Positions 34,024-43,100 of a DNA stretch of 64,000 nt are shown here, in pieces. Numbering within the stretch: the stretch's first letter is position 1; each line of letters starts with the position of its first letter. The position numbers were made by a program, and so were the translations under genes. The notes below the pieces were generated by a model, which was given only the letters and a program-made list of their open reading frames with translations, did not search any database and was not told the origin of the DNA. Origin of the DNA: Hymenobacter sp. BT18 (GTDB taxonomy: Bacteria; Bacteroidota; Bacteroidia; Cytophagales; Hymenobacteraceae); the NCBI RefSeq assembly GCF_012273015.1, contig NZ_CP050954.1, positions 682,001-746,000 of the forward strand. The letters are read 5' to 3'.

Positions 34024-34365
34024 CTACTGGGCGCGACGGTAGGGCCGGAACAGGTGGGGCACAAACACCGGCGCCAGCGGGCCAATGCCCCCGTGGGCGG
34101 CGTAAAAATGTTGGATGGCTCCTTCCAGCCCAGCCCGGTCGGTTAGCGCCAGCGTGGTAAGCACGTCCTGCTGGTCGAGCGGGGCAATGAGCGTGCTCAG
34201 GCGGCAGCTGTCGATGCCGTAAGGATGCTCGATATACAAGGCAGTACCATCCTGCGCCAGGTGCTGCTGCTGGTAGCGCCAGGCAGCGGCGAAGGGTAGT
34301 TGGCTGGACGTACGCTCGGGTTCAGTTGAGACAAAGCCAAGGCTTCGCAGGTAAGAATCGGTCAT
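34024..34365 (-). CDS. unknown small protein, operon gene 2
   Basis: A 113-residue protein, middle gene of the small operon. It starts MTDSYLRSLGFV and contains AAWRYQQQHLAQDGTALYIE and CRLSTLIAPLDQQDVL. The layout (Tyr-Leu-x-x-Leu-Gly-Phe start, then a strand-rich middle with aromatic LYIEH) resembles the upstream gene product, so the two may be distant paralogs. Function not recognised. Confidence 0.6.
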   Translation of the reverse strand: MTDSYLRSLGFVSTEPERTSSQLPFAAAWRYQQQHLAQDGTALYIEHPYGIDSCRLSTLIAPLDQQDVLTTLALTDRAGLEGAIQHFYAAHGGIGPLAPVFVPHLFRPYRRAQ

Positions 34366-34382
34366 GAAAAACAGAAAAGGAA

Positions 34383-34652
34383 TTAGGACGTGGTAATAAC
34401 CTCCGCCGGCCAGTTTACTTGCCGCAGCAGCACCCGGAATTCGGCTTCGGAGGCCAGGCGCCCCTGAAAGCTGTACAGCAGCTGCCCGTTTACAGCCTCC
34501 AGCAGGGTGATTTCTAAATCTTCGTACAGCACAATGGTTTCCTGACCACAGTCGCTGGGGCGGCTATACCGCGCCTGACCGGGCGGAGCCGTGAATTGTT
34601 TGAAGCCAAAGGCCCGCAGCAGCTCGGCCGATGGCTGGTAGTAGGAAGACAT
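34383..34652 (-). CDS. unknown small protein, operon gene 1
   Basis: An 89-residue protein from the ATG at 34652 (the frame opens farther upstream through basic, Cys-rich residues that look non-coding). It begins MSSYYQPSAELLRAFGFKQF, with a central ETIVLYEDLEITLLEAVNGQ and C-terminal SEAEFRVLLRQVNWPAE. Likely a small alpha/beta protein. First gene of the operon with 34024-34365 and 33719-33994. No family recognised. Confidence 0.6.
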   Translation of the reverse strand: MSSYYQPSAELLRAFGFKQFTAPPGQARYSRPSDCGQETIVLYEDLEITLLEAVNGQLLYSFQGRLASEAEFRVLLRQVNWPAEVITTS

Positions 34653-35003
34653 AAGGGAAGCCCGTAGGAGGGCGCACCGCCGACAGGCAGGGCGGAAAAG
34701 AGGGCGGCGGAGAAAACGCCGGTAGCACTGGCAGGCCAGCACCATCAACAAGCAGTACGGCGGCCGTTAAGTTCAGTTCGACTTCTCACCGATTACGCCA
34801 GCCGAGGCGTCACAAGCCCATGCAAATAGCTGTTTTTCAAGCCCCTTTCCTAGTGCGTCCGGCCAGATTCCCCCCGGCAGTGCCTTTGCTGCCTCTGGGG
34901 GCAGTATTCCGCCCGAAGTATTTTTGGCAGGGGCGGGAGGCAAACCAGAAAGCCCGGCGGCGGCGTATAGAAGTCGCCCGCTTTGGGGTTGTTTTTTCCT
35001 GTT

Positions 35004-35915
35004 ATGAAGTTTTCTCCCTGGCTTTGCGGCGCCGTGCTGCTGCTCACCCCCGTGCTGCTTTTGGCAGCCCACGAATACGCCACGGCGCGCGCCAGCCTCC
35101 GCACCGCCGACTTGCCCTATGTGGCCGCGGCCGCCCCCGACTTCGACGCGGAGCGCCACCGCCTGGATGTGTATAGCCCGCGCAAGGGCACGGCGCCCCG
35201 GCCGGTAGTGATCTTTATTCATGGTGGCAGCTGGAACAGCGGCAGCAAGGATTTTTACGCCTTCATCGGGCGGCGGCTGGCCCGGCAGGGCCTGGTAGCC
35301 GTGGTTGTCAACTACCGCCTTTCCCCGCAGGTGCAGGTGCCGGCCATGGCCTTCGACTGCGCCCGGGCGGTGCGCTGGACCGAGCAGCACATCCGGGAAT
35401 ATGGCGGCGACCCGGCCCGCATTTTCCTGCTGGGTCACTCGGCGGGCGGGGGCCTGGCGGCCCTGCTAGCCACCGACAACGCGCTGTTTGCCCGCCTGGG
35501 CCAGCCGCACAACCCTGTTCGGGGCGTGGTGCTTGATGATGCGGCCGGGCTGAACATGTATACTTACCTGCAAAAGCAACAATACCCCGGCGACGCCGCT
35601 TACCTGGTGCCCTTCGGCCCCGATGCCCGCGTGTGGCAGCAGGTGTCGCCGTACTATCATCTCACCCGCCAGAGCCCGCCCTTCCTGGTATTTGTGGGCG
35701 GCAAGACCTATCCTTCCATCCGCAGCAGCAGCGAGGAGTTCTGCCAGCGGCTGCGGGACCTGGGGCAGGCACCGCGCTTTACCGTGCTGCCCGGCAAAAA
35801 GCACGCGGCCATGGTACTGCAGCTATACTGGCCGCGCAACATTATCTACCAGCAGCTCAAGGAGTTTGTGGGCCTTCCGCCTACGTCAGCCGCGCCGGCC
35901 GGGGCAGGCCACTAG
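35004..35915 (+). CDS. secreted alpha/beta hydrolase (BD-FAE/carboxylesterase type)
   Basis: A 303-residue protein. An N-terminal signal or anchor helix (KFSPWLCGAVLLLTPVLLLA) is followed by the esterase core: LDVYSPRKG, oxyanion-hole motif VVIFIHGGSWNSGS, FDCARAVRWTEQHIREYGGDP, nucleophile ILLGHSAGGGLAALLA, then the late Asp and His (GKKHAAMVLQ). This is the hormone-sensitive-lipase/feruloyl-esterase style. Substrate may be an ester on plant or fungal polysaccharide, but that is inference. ATG at 35004 gives the signal peptide at the start. Confidence 0.82.
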   Translation: MKFSPWLCGAVLLLTPVLLLAAHEYATARASLRTADLPYVAAAAPDFDAERHRLDVYSPRKGTAPRPVVIFIHGGSWNSGSKDFYAFIGRRLARQGLVAVVVNYRLSPQVQVPAMAFDCARAVRWTEQHIREYGGDPARIFLLGHSAGGGLAALLATDNALFARLGQPHNPVRGVVLDDAAGLNMYTYLQKQQYPGDAAYLVPFGPDARVWQQVSPYYHLTRQSPPFLVFVGGKTYPSIRSSSEEFCQRLRDLGQAPRFTVLPGKKHAAMVLQLYWPRNIIYQQLKEFVGLPPTSAAPAGAGH

Positions 35916-36067
35916 CCGCCCTACCCTGCCCTTGCCCCCGACTGCATATTTTTAGGCCCTCCCTGGCAACTCCGCTCTTTCACTTGTTGTTGCAGTCTTG
36001 CTCGTCGCCCGCCTGCTTTGCACGGCAAGCGGCGGCCTTAAACTGTTTCTTCCCCACCCCCGATCCT

Positions 36068-36481
36068 ATGCTTCTGCCTGCCATGCGGCTGTATTTTGAA
36101 AACCCTGTGGGCCGTGTCTTGGAGCACCCCGACGGGTATGCCTACATCCAGTACCACCCCGGCCCCCGCAAGCTCCACCATTTACAAGCTTTTCTCACGC
36201 ACACCAGCCAGCTGCTACGCCTGCGCAACTGGAACAAGCTCCTCGGCGACCAGCGCCAGATGGCTCCCTTCACCCCCGAGGAAAGTGAGTGGATTGTGGA
36301 TTACTGGCTTTCGGCGAAAAACCAGGGTAGTAGCGTGTACGGGGCCGTGCTGTTGCCTGAAGACGTGTTTGCGCGGCTTTCCGTGAACAACATGCTGCAG
36401 GAAGCCAAAGCCGCCGCCCTCACCTACCGTATGTTCAGCAGCGAAGCCGACGCCATTGTTTGGCTGCGGCAGCAGGGTTAG
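36068..36481 (+). CDS. SpoIIAA/STAS-like protein, paralog B
   Basis: A 137-residue paralog of 46588-47004 and more distant relative of 22689-23081. Shared motifs with 46588-47004: YFENPVGRVLEHPDGYAYI versus YFANPVGRVIDDPQGFGRL, a helix with a hydrophobic LLRLRN/LLASRR stretch, GDQRQMAPFTPEESEWI versus DQSQMQPFTTEEQAYM, VFARLSVNNML versus VFARLATATVI and a C-terminal DAIVWL/DAVAWL helix. The fold resembles SpoIIAA/STAS. Function unknown. ATG at 36083 is a second possible start. Confidence 0.7.
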   Translation: MLLPAMRLYFENPVGRVLEHPDGYAYIQYHPGPRKLHHLQAFLTHTSQLLRLRNWNKLLGDQRQMAPFTPEESEWIVDYWLSAKNQGSSVYGAVLLPEDVFARLSVNNMLQEAKAAALTYRMFSSEADAIVWLRQQG

Positions 36482-36505
36482 CGCGCTGGGTATTTTTCTT
36501 GAAAA

Positions 36506-37327
36506 TCAACTTCTTACCAACTGCCACTTTGTGCGGGTGTAGGCAATCCGAAACCCGTGCTTTTCGGCATTGCGCTGCGACTGGCTGCCGGGCAAGGCTC
36601 CCATCATAGCTAGTGTGCAGCCCTGGTTGGCGGCGTAGTGCAGGCGGGCCGCCAGCAAGGCCTGCTGCCCGCCCTGCCGTCGGCCCGCCGGGATGGTGCT
36701 GGCTCCGGCCAGTAGGGCCGCATCATCCTGTACGAAAAGTGCCCCCGTCGCAATGGGCTGGCCCGCCAGCTCTGCCAGGAAGGGCCGCGCCCCAATGCTT
36801 TGGGCACTGATCAGCCCAAACTCCTGCATGAATACGTCCAGGCCCTGCATTTCGCTGGCCCAACCCGCCGCCGATACGCTGGCCCAAAGGGGCGCTTCGT
36901 CGGCCGAAAGCAGCCGGGTATGCAGTTGGGGATGGTGCTCACCCAAGACTGCTGCAGGGGCCAGCGGCAGCGGCAGATACAATACGCTGGTGTATTCGAT
37001 GGGCTGGTAGCCCCGCTGGTTAAGCAAGGCCAGCAGCGAGGCATCAGCCAAAGGACTGATTTCGTGGAATACCGGTGCGCCCCTTTCCAGGAAGAACTCC
37101 TCCAGCTCGGCCAGATGCTCGGCTTCTGCTTCTGCAAATAAGCCGAGCCCAAAGGTTTGCGTAAGTGGGGAGTCGGGCCCGTCGAACATAGCGTAGGCAC
37201 CGCCTACCTCGCGCCACTGCGCTCCGCTGTCTGGCTGCAGCCGGGCCCGGGCCTCTACGAAAGCGGCATTGCTTGCCCCTTCGGTGCGCTCGAGTCGTTG
37301 GGCCAGGGTTCGGTCAGAGTAAAGCAT
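36506..37327 (-). CDS. GNAT-family N-acetyltransferase
   Basis: A 273-residue protein. The C-terminal half has the GNAT acetyl-CoA loop GASTIPAGRRQGGQQALLAARLHYA, preceded by a beta-strand ALFVQDDAALLAGAS and followed by NAEKHGFRIAYTRTKW, the typical final strands. The N-terminal half (about 1-130) is a second, degenerate GNAT-like domain (LERTEGASNAAFVEARARL and onward). Substrate unknown. It converges on paralog B with a 24-bp gap. Confidence 0.78.
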   Translation of the reverse strand: MLYSDRTLAQRLERTEGASNAAFVEARARLQPDSGAQWREVGGAYAMFDGPDSPLTQTFGLGLFAEAEAEHLAELEEFFLERGAPVFHEISPLADASLLALLNQRGYQPIEYTSVLYLPLPLAPAAVLGEHHPQLHTRLLSADEAPLWASVSAAGWASEMQGLDVFMQEFGLISAQSIGARPFLAELAGQPIATGALFVQDDAALLAGASTIPAGRRQGGQQALLAARLHYAANQGCTLAMMGALPGSQSQRNAEKHGFRIAYTRTKWQLVRS

Positions 37328-37459
37328 AAGCCGGAAAAGAATAAGGCAGCACTGCCACGGGCAAGCGGCCGCAAAAGGATGGCGCCAAGGTAATAGTCCC
37401 GGCCGATTCGGCCTAAGCCAACGGGTAACCTCCCCTGGCTCCCAGCGTTAAGGACAGGT

Positions 37460-37975
37460 ATGAGCAGAGCATTTGCCAAAGAGGAAGATTCACTGGAGGC
37501 GCCCATTATTCCGCCGCGGGCTGCCTTGCCGCCGGGCACGCCCAACTACGTGACGCCCCGGGGCCTGGAGCTCCTGCGCCAAGAGCTGCAGGCCCTGGAA
37601 GCCGAACGCACCCAGGCCGAAGCCAACCGCGAAAACGAAGCCGACCGCACCCGGCAACTCACCGTGCTGAATGGTCGGCTAAGTGCCCTGAGTGCCCGGC
37701 TGGCTACGGCCAAGGTGGTCGACCCCCGTACGCAGCCCCCGCAGGAAGTGCGCTTCGGTGCCACGGTTACGCTGCGCACCGTGCAGGGTGCAAAACCAGG
37801 CTTGGTGCGCTCCTTCACCCTGGTGGGCGTCGACGAGGCATCGGTGGCCGAGGGGCGTGTCGCGTTTATTTCTCCCATTGCCCGGGCCATTCAGGGGGCG
37901 CGGCTGGGGCAACAGGTGCGCGTGCCCCCAGCCGAAACGGTGGAAATAACGGCCATTTGCTACCCCGCTGACTAG
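37460..37975 (+). CDS. GreA/GreB-type transcription elongation factor
   Basis: A 171-residue protein. After a short disordered N-terminus, a helical-hairpin domain (YVTPRGLELLRQELQALEAERT, then ENEADRTRQLTVLNGRLSALSARLATAKVVD) contains acidic residues at the hairpin tip, as needed for RNA cleavage stimulation. The C-terminal domain VRFGATVTLRTVQG, FTLVGVDEASVAEGRVAFISPIARAI is the FKBP-like RNAP-binding part. Closest in style to GreB or Rnk-like factors. Single gene. Confidence 0.85.
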   Translation: MSRAFAKEEDSLEAPIIPPRAALPPGTPNYVTPRGLELLRQELQALEAERTQAEANRENEADRTRQLTVLNGRLSALSARLATAKVVDPRTQPPQEVRFGATVTLRTVQGAKPGLVRSFTLVGVDEASVAEGRVAFISPIARAIQGARLGQQVRVPPAETVEITAICYPAD

Positions 37976-38129
37976 TGCCCGGCAGGGCTGACTTTACCGA
38001 CAGCGCAAGCCCTGCTGCCAAGCCGAGGGGCGGCCCCGCCGACGTATCGCACGCCAGGCATTCCGGCCGCAAAAATGTTTCTTTGTCCTTATTTCAGCCC
38101 GTTCCAGCTGCTTGCGCTTTTTTGCCCCT

Positions 38130-39422
38130 ATGCCTGAAGATGTTGTTGATTTATTGATTATCGGGGCGGGCGCGGCGGGCTTGCTGGCCGCGCGCGAAGT
38201 AAGCCGGGCGGGGCGCACAGTGGCCCTGCTGGAGGCCCGCAACCGGGTGGGCGGCCGCATCTATACGTTTCAGAAGGGCGGCTTTACGGCGCCCGTTGAA
38301 GGCGGAGCGGAGTTTATTCACGGAGATGCTCCCCTGACCAAGGCTTTGCTGCGCGAGGCTCAGGTACCGTGGTTGAGCACCGCCGGCCGCAACTACGAGG
38401 TGCAGGCGGGCCAGGTGCAGGAGTCCACCGATTTTTTGCCCGACATGCCGGCTTTGCTGGATAAGCTTCAGGCCCTACCCCAGGACATGTCCCTGGCTGA
38501 TTTCCTGCACACGCACTTTCCTGGCCCCGAGCACCAGCAGCTGCGGGAGCGGGTTACGCAGTTTGCGGAGGGCTACAACGCCGCCGATGCCCGCTTGGCC
38601 AGCGCGTTTGCCTTGCGCGATGAGTGGGCCGGTGGCGGGGCCGAAGACTCCCCGAGGCCAGTAGGCGGGTATGGTCAGCTGATGGATTTTCTGCAGCGGC
38701 AGGCGCAGGAAGCGGGGGCGGCGCTGCACCTCGCCACGGCCATCCGGCAGCTTAGCTGGCAGCCGGGCCAGGTGGTGGCCGAAGATCAGTTGGGCCACAC
38801 CCTGCAAGCCCGGCAGGCCCTGATTACCGTGCCTACGGGGGTGCTGCGCGCCCATCCAACGCAGCCGGGCCACCTGGCCTTCAGCCCGGAGTTGCCCGCA
38901 CACCGCCAGGCCGCCGCGCACCTGGGCTTTGGCGACGTTATTAAGGTGCTGCTGGAATTTGAGGAACCCTTCTGGCCGGGGGTGTCCGCTGTGCCCGACC
39001 TGGGCTTTATCTTTTCTGACGCCCCTATTCCTACCTGGTGGTCGCAACGGCCTGTACCCCGTCCCTTGCTGACGGGTTGGCTGGGTGGGCCAGCCGCTAC
39101 CCGGCACCGGCACACCCCCGATGCTGAACTGCTGGAGCTGGCCCTCAACTCATTGGCCGCAACCCTTACTGTGCCGGTACAGCAGCTCCAACAGCAGGTG
39201 GTGGCCCACCGCGTGCTCAACTGGGGCGCCGACCCGTGGGCCCAGGGGGCTTACTCCTACGTGTCGGTAGAGGCAGCGGCAGCCCGGCAAATGCTTAGCA
39301 CTCCCGTTGAAGACACGCTCTTTTTTGCCGGGGAAGGCCTCTACGAGGGCCCCTACACCGGAACGGTAGAAGCTGCCCTGGTTAGCGGCCGAAACGCGGC
39401 CTGGCAAATTCTGCAAGCCTAG
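38130..39422 (+). CDS. flavin monoamine oxidase family protein
   Basis: A 430-residue FAD enzyme. N-terminal DLLIIGAGAAGLLAAREVSRAG, LLEARNRVGGRIYTF and the GGAEFIHGD substrate-side motif; C-terminal DTLFFAGEGLYEGPYTGTVEAALVSG is the second FAD motif. Length and motifs match polyamine/monoamine oxidases and L-amino-acid oxidases that deaminate amines with O2. Substrate unknown. ATG at 38130, since the frame upstream only begins with a TTG. Confidence 0.85.
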   Translation: MPEDVVDLLIIGAGAAGLLAAREVSRAGRTVALLEARNRVGGRIYTFQKGGFTAPVEGGAEFIHGDAPLTKALLREAQVPWLSTAGRNYEVQAGQVQESTDFLPDMPALLDKLQALPQDMSLADFLHTHFPGPEHQQLRERVTQFAEGYNAADARLASAFALRDEWAGGGAEDSPRPVGGYGQLMDFLQRQAQEAGAALHLATAIRQLSWQPGQVVAEDQLGHTLQARQALITVPTGVLRAHPTQPGHLAFSPELPAHRQAAAHLGFGDVIKVLLEFEEPFWPGVSAVPDLGFIFSDAPIPTWWSQRPVPRPLLTGWLGGPAATRHRHTPDAELLELALNSLAATLTVPVQQLQQQVVAHRVLNWGADPWAQGAYSYVSVEAAAARQMLSTPVEDTLFFAGEGLYEGPYTGTVEAALVSGRNAAWQILQA

Positions 39423-40112
39423 CCGCCGCTGACCAGCAACGGTAGCCGGGGAACGTTAATCAGGGTTACTGGCCCAGCTTGGCTGGCAGCGTGGCCTTTA
39501 GCGGTTCGGGCAATCTTCTTGGGCCTTTCCCTGGCTTCTAACCTGGCGCATCGCAGATGCGCATCATTTTCAGCTTGGGAGTTGCATCTGGCTGCGTCTG
39601 TTAGCGGGGCTCTGCGGCTACTCATTTTTTGGAAAATATCAAGCACACCAACCCAGGTATAATTCTATTATTTTCTATTAATCTATTTCAATACGCTGGA
39701 GTAAAAACCGCCGCTCACAGGTGTTTGGATGCCGTGTGACCAAGGCTTTCCGGACTAGCCTTGCCGCCGTTATTCCGTGTATGGCTCTTAACCGGCTCCC
39801 CGCGAACAGACCACTGATCAAAAGCCGTATACTATTGATTTATAGCGCTTATTGTTGAGCTTACAAAGCTAAAAATACCCGGATGTGGGTATTGCAGCTG
39901 CCTGATTGCGCCTCTATCTTGGCCCGCAGCCGCCTTGGTTTGCCCGCTACTATCCGCCCTACCCAATATTGCCCCGGCCCTGCTTCCCTTGGCAGCCTCA
40001 GGCCTTTATAAGTCCTCTTCCGACTTTCCTTTTATCCTGCTTACGGCCGGTTTACCCTGGCCGGAGCAGCTATTGTGCTTTCCTCATTCTTCACCCTCTA
40101 ACTCCTCTATGC
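39423..40112. other. long intergenic region upstream of adhesin gene
   Basis: About 690 bp with no supported gene; an AT-rich core lies at 39630-39720. AATACCC/GGGTATT (39874-39880 with 39887-39893, 6-nt loop) forms a small hairpin, followed by TATCTTGG near 39912, one base off the -7 box, which could be the promoter. Confidence 0.4.
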
Positions 40113-43100
40113 ATGGATGACGTCTTCTCTTATTCTGGCTGTGCTACCGGCAATGCCTCCAGGCACTACCGGCCGCACCGGCTACCCGCAGCGAAGCGGG
40201 CCTTTGCGGGCCCGGTGGCCTGGCTGCTGCTCGTGTTGCTGGCCACCGCGGTGCTCCGCAGTACGCCGGCCCAGGCCCAATGGACGGAGCGCAACCTGAA
40301 CAGCCCTTATCTGCAGAAAGGGGTTATCGATTTCGACATGCCCAGCGCCAACGTAGTGTGGGGCATGCAATACGACGCCAGTGGTGCGAACGGGCCGCGG
40401 AACACGTTGTTTCTGTCGACGGACGCGGGCGCAACTTGGGTAAACCGCCTGGTTTCCAGCCCTAACTACTTTAGCTTTTCCAGCTTATCGGCCCTTAGCG
40501 CCACTACGGCCTTCATTGGAGGTTTCCGCCAGGGCGGTTTTGGGGGCGTGCTGCTTAAAACCACCGATGGGGGCGCCAGCTTCACGGAGCTGCCCATACC
40601 GGCCCTTTCCTTTCTCAACGTCGCCCACTTTTTCAACGCCAGCGTGGGCGTCATTCTCAGCGACGCCACCAACGGGGAGTATGAGATATTCCGCACCACG
40701 GATGGCGGCCAGACCTGGATTCAGGTGCCCGACGACAACATTCCGAACGTTACTCCCGGCGACGCCGGGCTCACCAACCTATACACCACCTACGGCGACC
40801 ATATCTGGTTTGGCACCTTCCTGGGGCATATTTACCATTCTTCCGACCGGGGCGTTACCTGGTCAGAAAGCAACACGGGTATTGGCAATGAAGGCACGTC
40901 ATCTTCTCTGCGGGACTTTGAGTTCACGGATGCGCTCCACGGCTTGGCCATTGGCCGCAATGGTAAAATTGCCCGCACCCAGGATGGCGGCGCTACCTGG
41001 GAGCTAATCACGCCGTGCGGGGATTTTTATGGCACCGTAGTTACGGCGGTACCGGGCTTGCCCAACACCCTGGTAGGCATTGATGGCCGCGCTTCCAACC
41101 GGGGCTCCTCCGTTTCCTACGACGGAGGCCAGAGCTGGACCCGGCTGGATGCCGGCACTCAGTACAATGAAGTAATATTCTTCAATGCCACTACCGGCTG
41201 GGCCGGCGGCGTTACCCGCAATGGTGGCCAGGGCGGCGTATTCCAGTACACGGGTCCTACGCTTACTATTCCGGTGGTCACCACCACCTCGGCTAGTCGC
41301 TGCGGCCCAGGTGCCGTCACGCTCCAGGCGCAGGGTACCCAACTCAATGGCGCCTACCGCTGGTACACCACGGCTACGGGCGGTACCCCCATCAGTGGAG
41401 TTACTTCCGACACTTACTCGCCGGTGCTGACTGCCACCACCACGTACTACGTGAGTGCTACGGCCCCCTGCGGCGACTTTGAAACCGCCCGCGTGGCCGT
41501 AACGGGGACCATCAACCCAGTGCCCGGCGCTCCTTCTACAACTTCCAATGAGCGTTGCGGCCCGGGTACAGTAACGCTCGCAGCAGCTGGTACGCCGGCG
41601 GGCGGTTCCCACCGCTGGTACACTACGGCCACCGGCGGCACCCCCATTGGTGGAGCCACCACCGCTACCTACACTACACCCAGCCTGACCGGCACCACCA
41701 CGTATTATGTGAGCACGGTGAGCAGCGCTGGCTGTGAAAGTGCTACGCGGCGAGCCGTGGTAGCCACTATCAACCCTATTCCCGCTGCACCTACCACCAC
41801 CTCCAATGAGCGGTGCGGCCCAGGCACTATATCCCTACAGGCGGCCGGCGCGCCCACCGGCGGCACTTACCGCTGGTACACCGCCGCCACGGGGGGCACC
41901 GCCATCAGCGGGGCCACGGCGGCCACGTATTCGCCTGCGCTTAGCGCCACTACAACCTTCTACGTGAGCACGCTGAGCAGTGCTGGTTGCGAAAGCACCT
42001 CCCGCACCGCGGTAACGGCCACCATTAACGCCCTGCCAACGGCGCCCACTACCACGGCAGATGAGCGCTGTGGGGCGGGCAGCGTAACCCTGCAAGCACA
42101 GGGCGCTCCAACTGGAGGCTCGTACCGCTGGTACACCACGGCCACAACGGGAGCCGCCATTGGCGGAGCTACGCTGGGCACCTACACCACGCCTAGTCTG
42201 AGCACGACAACGACTTATTACGTGAGCATTGTCAACGCTCTGGGCTGCGAAAGCGCCACGCGCACGGCGGTGGTAGCGACCATCAACCCACTGCCCACGG
42301 CCCCCACCACTACTGCGGCTAACCGTTGCGGCCCCGGCGAGTTGACGCTCGGTGCGGCCGGCACTCCCGCCGGGGGATCCTACCGTTGGTATACCTCCAC
42401 TTCGGGCGGCACCCCCATCAGTGGGGCTACCAGCGCTACGTACACTACGCCCAGCCTAACGGCAACGACCACCTACTACGTGAGTACTGTAAGCAGCCTG
42501 GGTTGCGAAAGTGCCACCCGCACGGCAGTAGTAGCAACCGTGAATGCCATTCCTGCGGCTCCTACGACAACTTCCAATGAGCGGTGTGGTACCGGCGCTG
42601 TTACGTTGACTGCCCAAGGGGCTCCTGCGGGCGGTTCGTATCGGTGGTACGCGGCAGCCACGGGTGGCACTGCTATCAGCGGAGCTACGGCCACCACGTA
42701 TTCGCCGAATGTCAACGCTACGACTACGTATTATGTGAGCACCGTGAGCAGTGCCGGCTGCGAAAGCGCTACGCGCACGGCCGTTACGGCCACCGTCAAT
42801 GCCCTACCGACGGCCCCCACCACTATGGCTAATAGCCGCTGCGGCACGGGAGCGGTTAGCCTGGAAGCTTCCGGAGCTCCTGCCGGCGGTGCATACCGCT
42901 GGTACACTACCGCAACGGGCGGCGCTGCCATCAATGGCGCTACCGGCGCTACGTACACCACGCCTAGCCTGGCAGCTACGACCACGTATTACGTAAGCAC
43001 CGTGAACAGCCTGGGCTGCGAAAGTGCTGCCCGCACGGCAGTAGTAGCGACCATCAATGCCCTCCCGACGGCCCCCACGGTTACGGCTGCCCAACGCTGC

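Noticed and set aside
39419..39646. 75-codon minus-strand ORF after the amine oxidase gene
   Set aside because: Short, begins in AT-rich intergenic DNA, no recognisable features.
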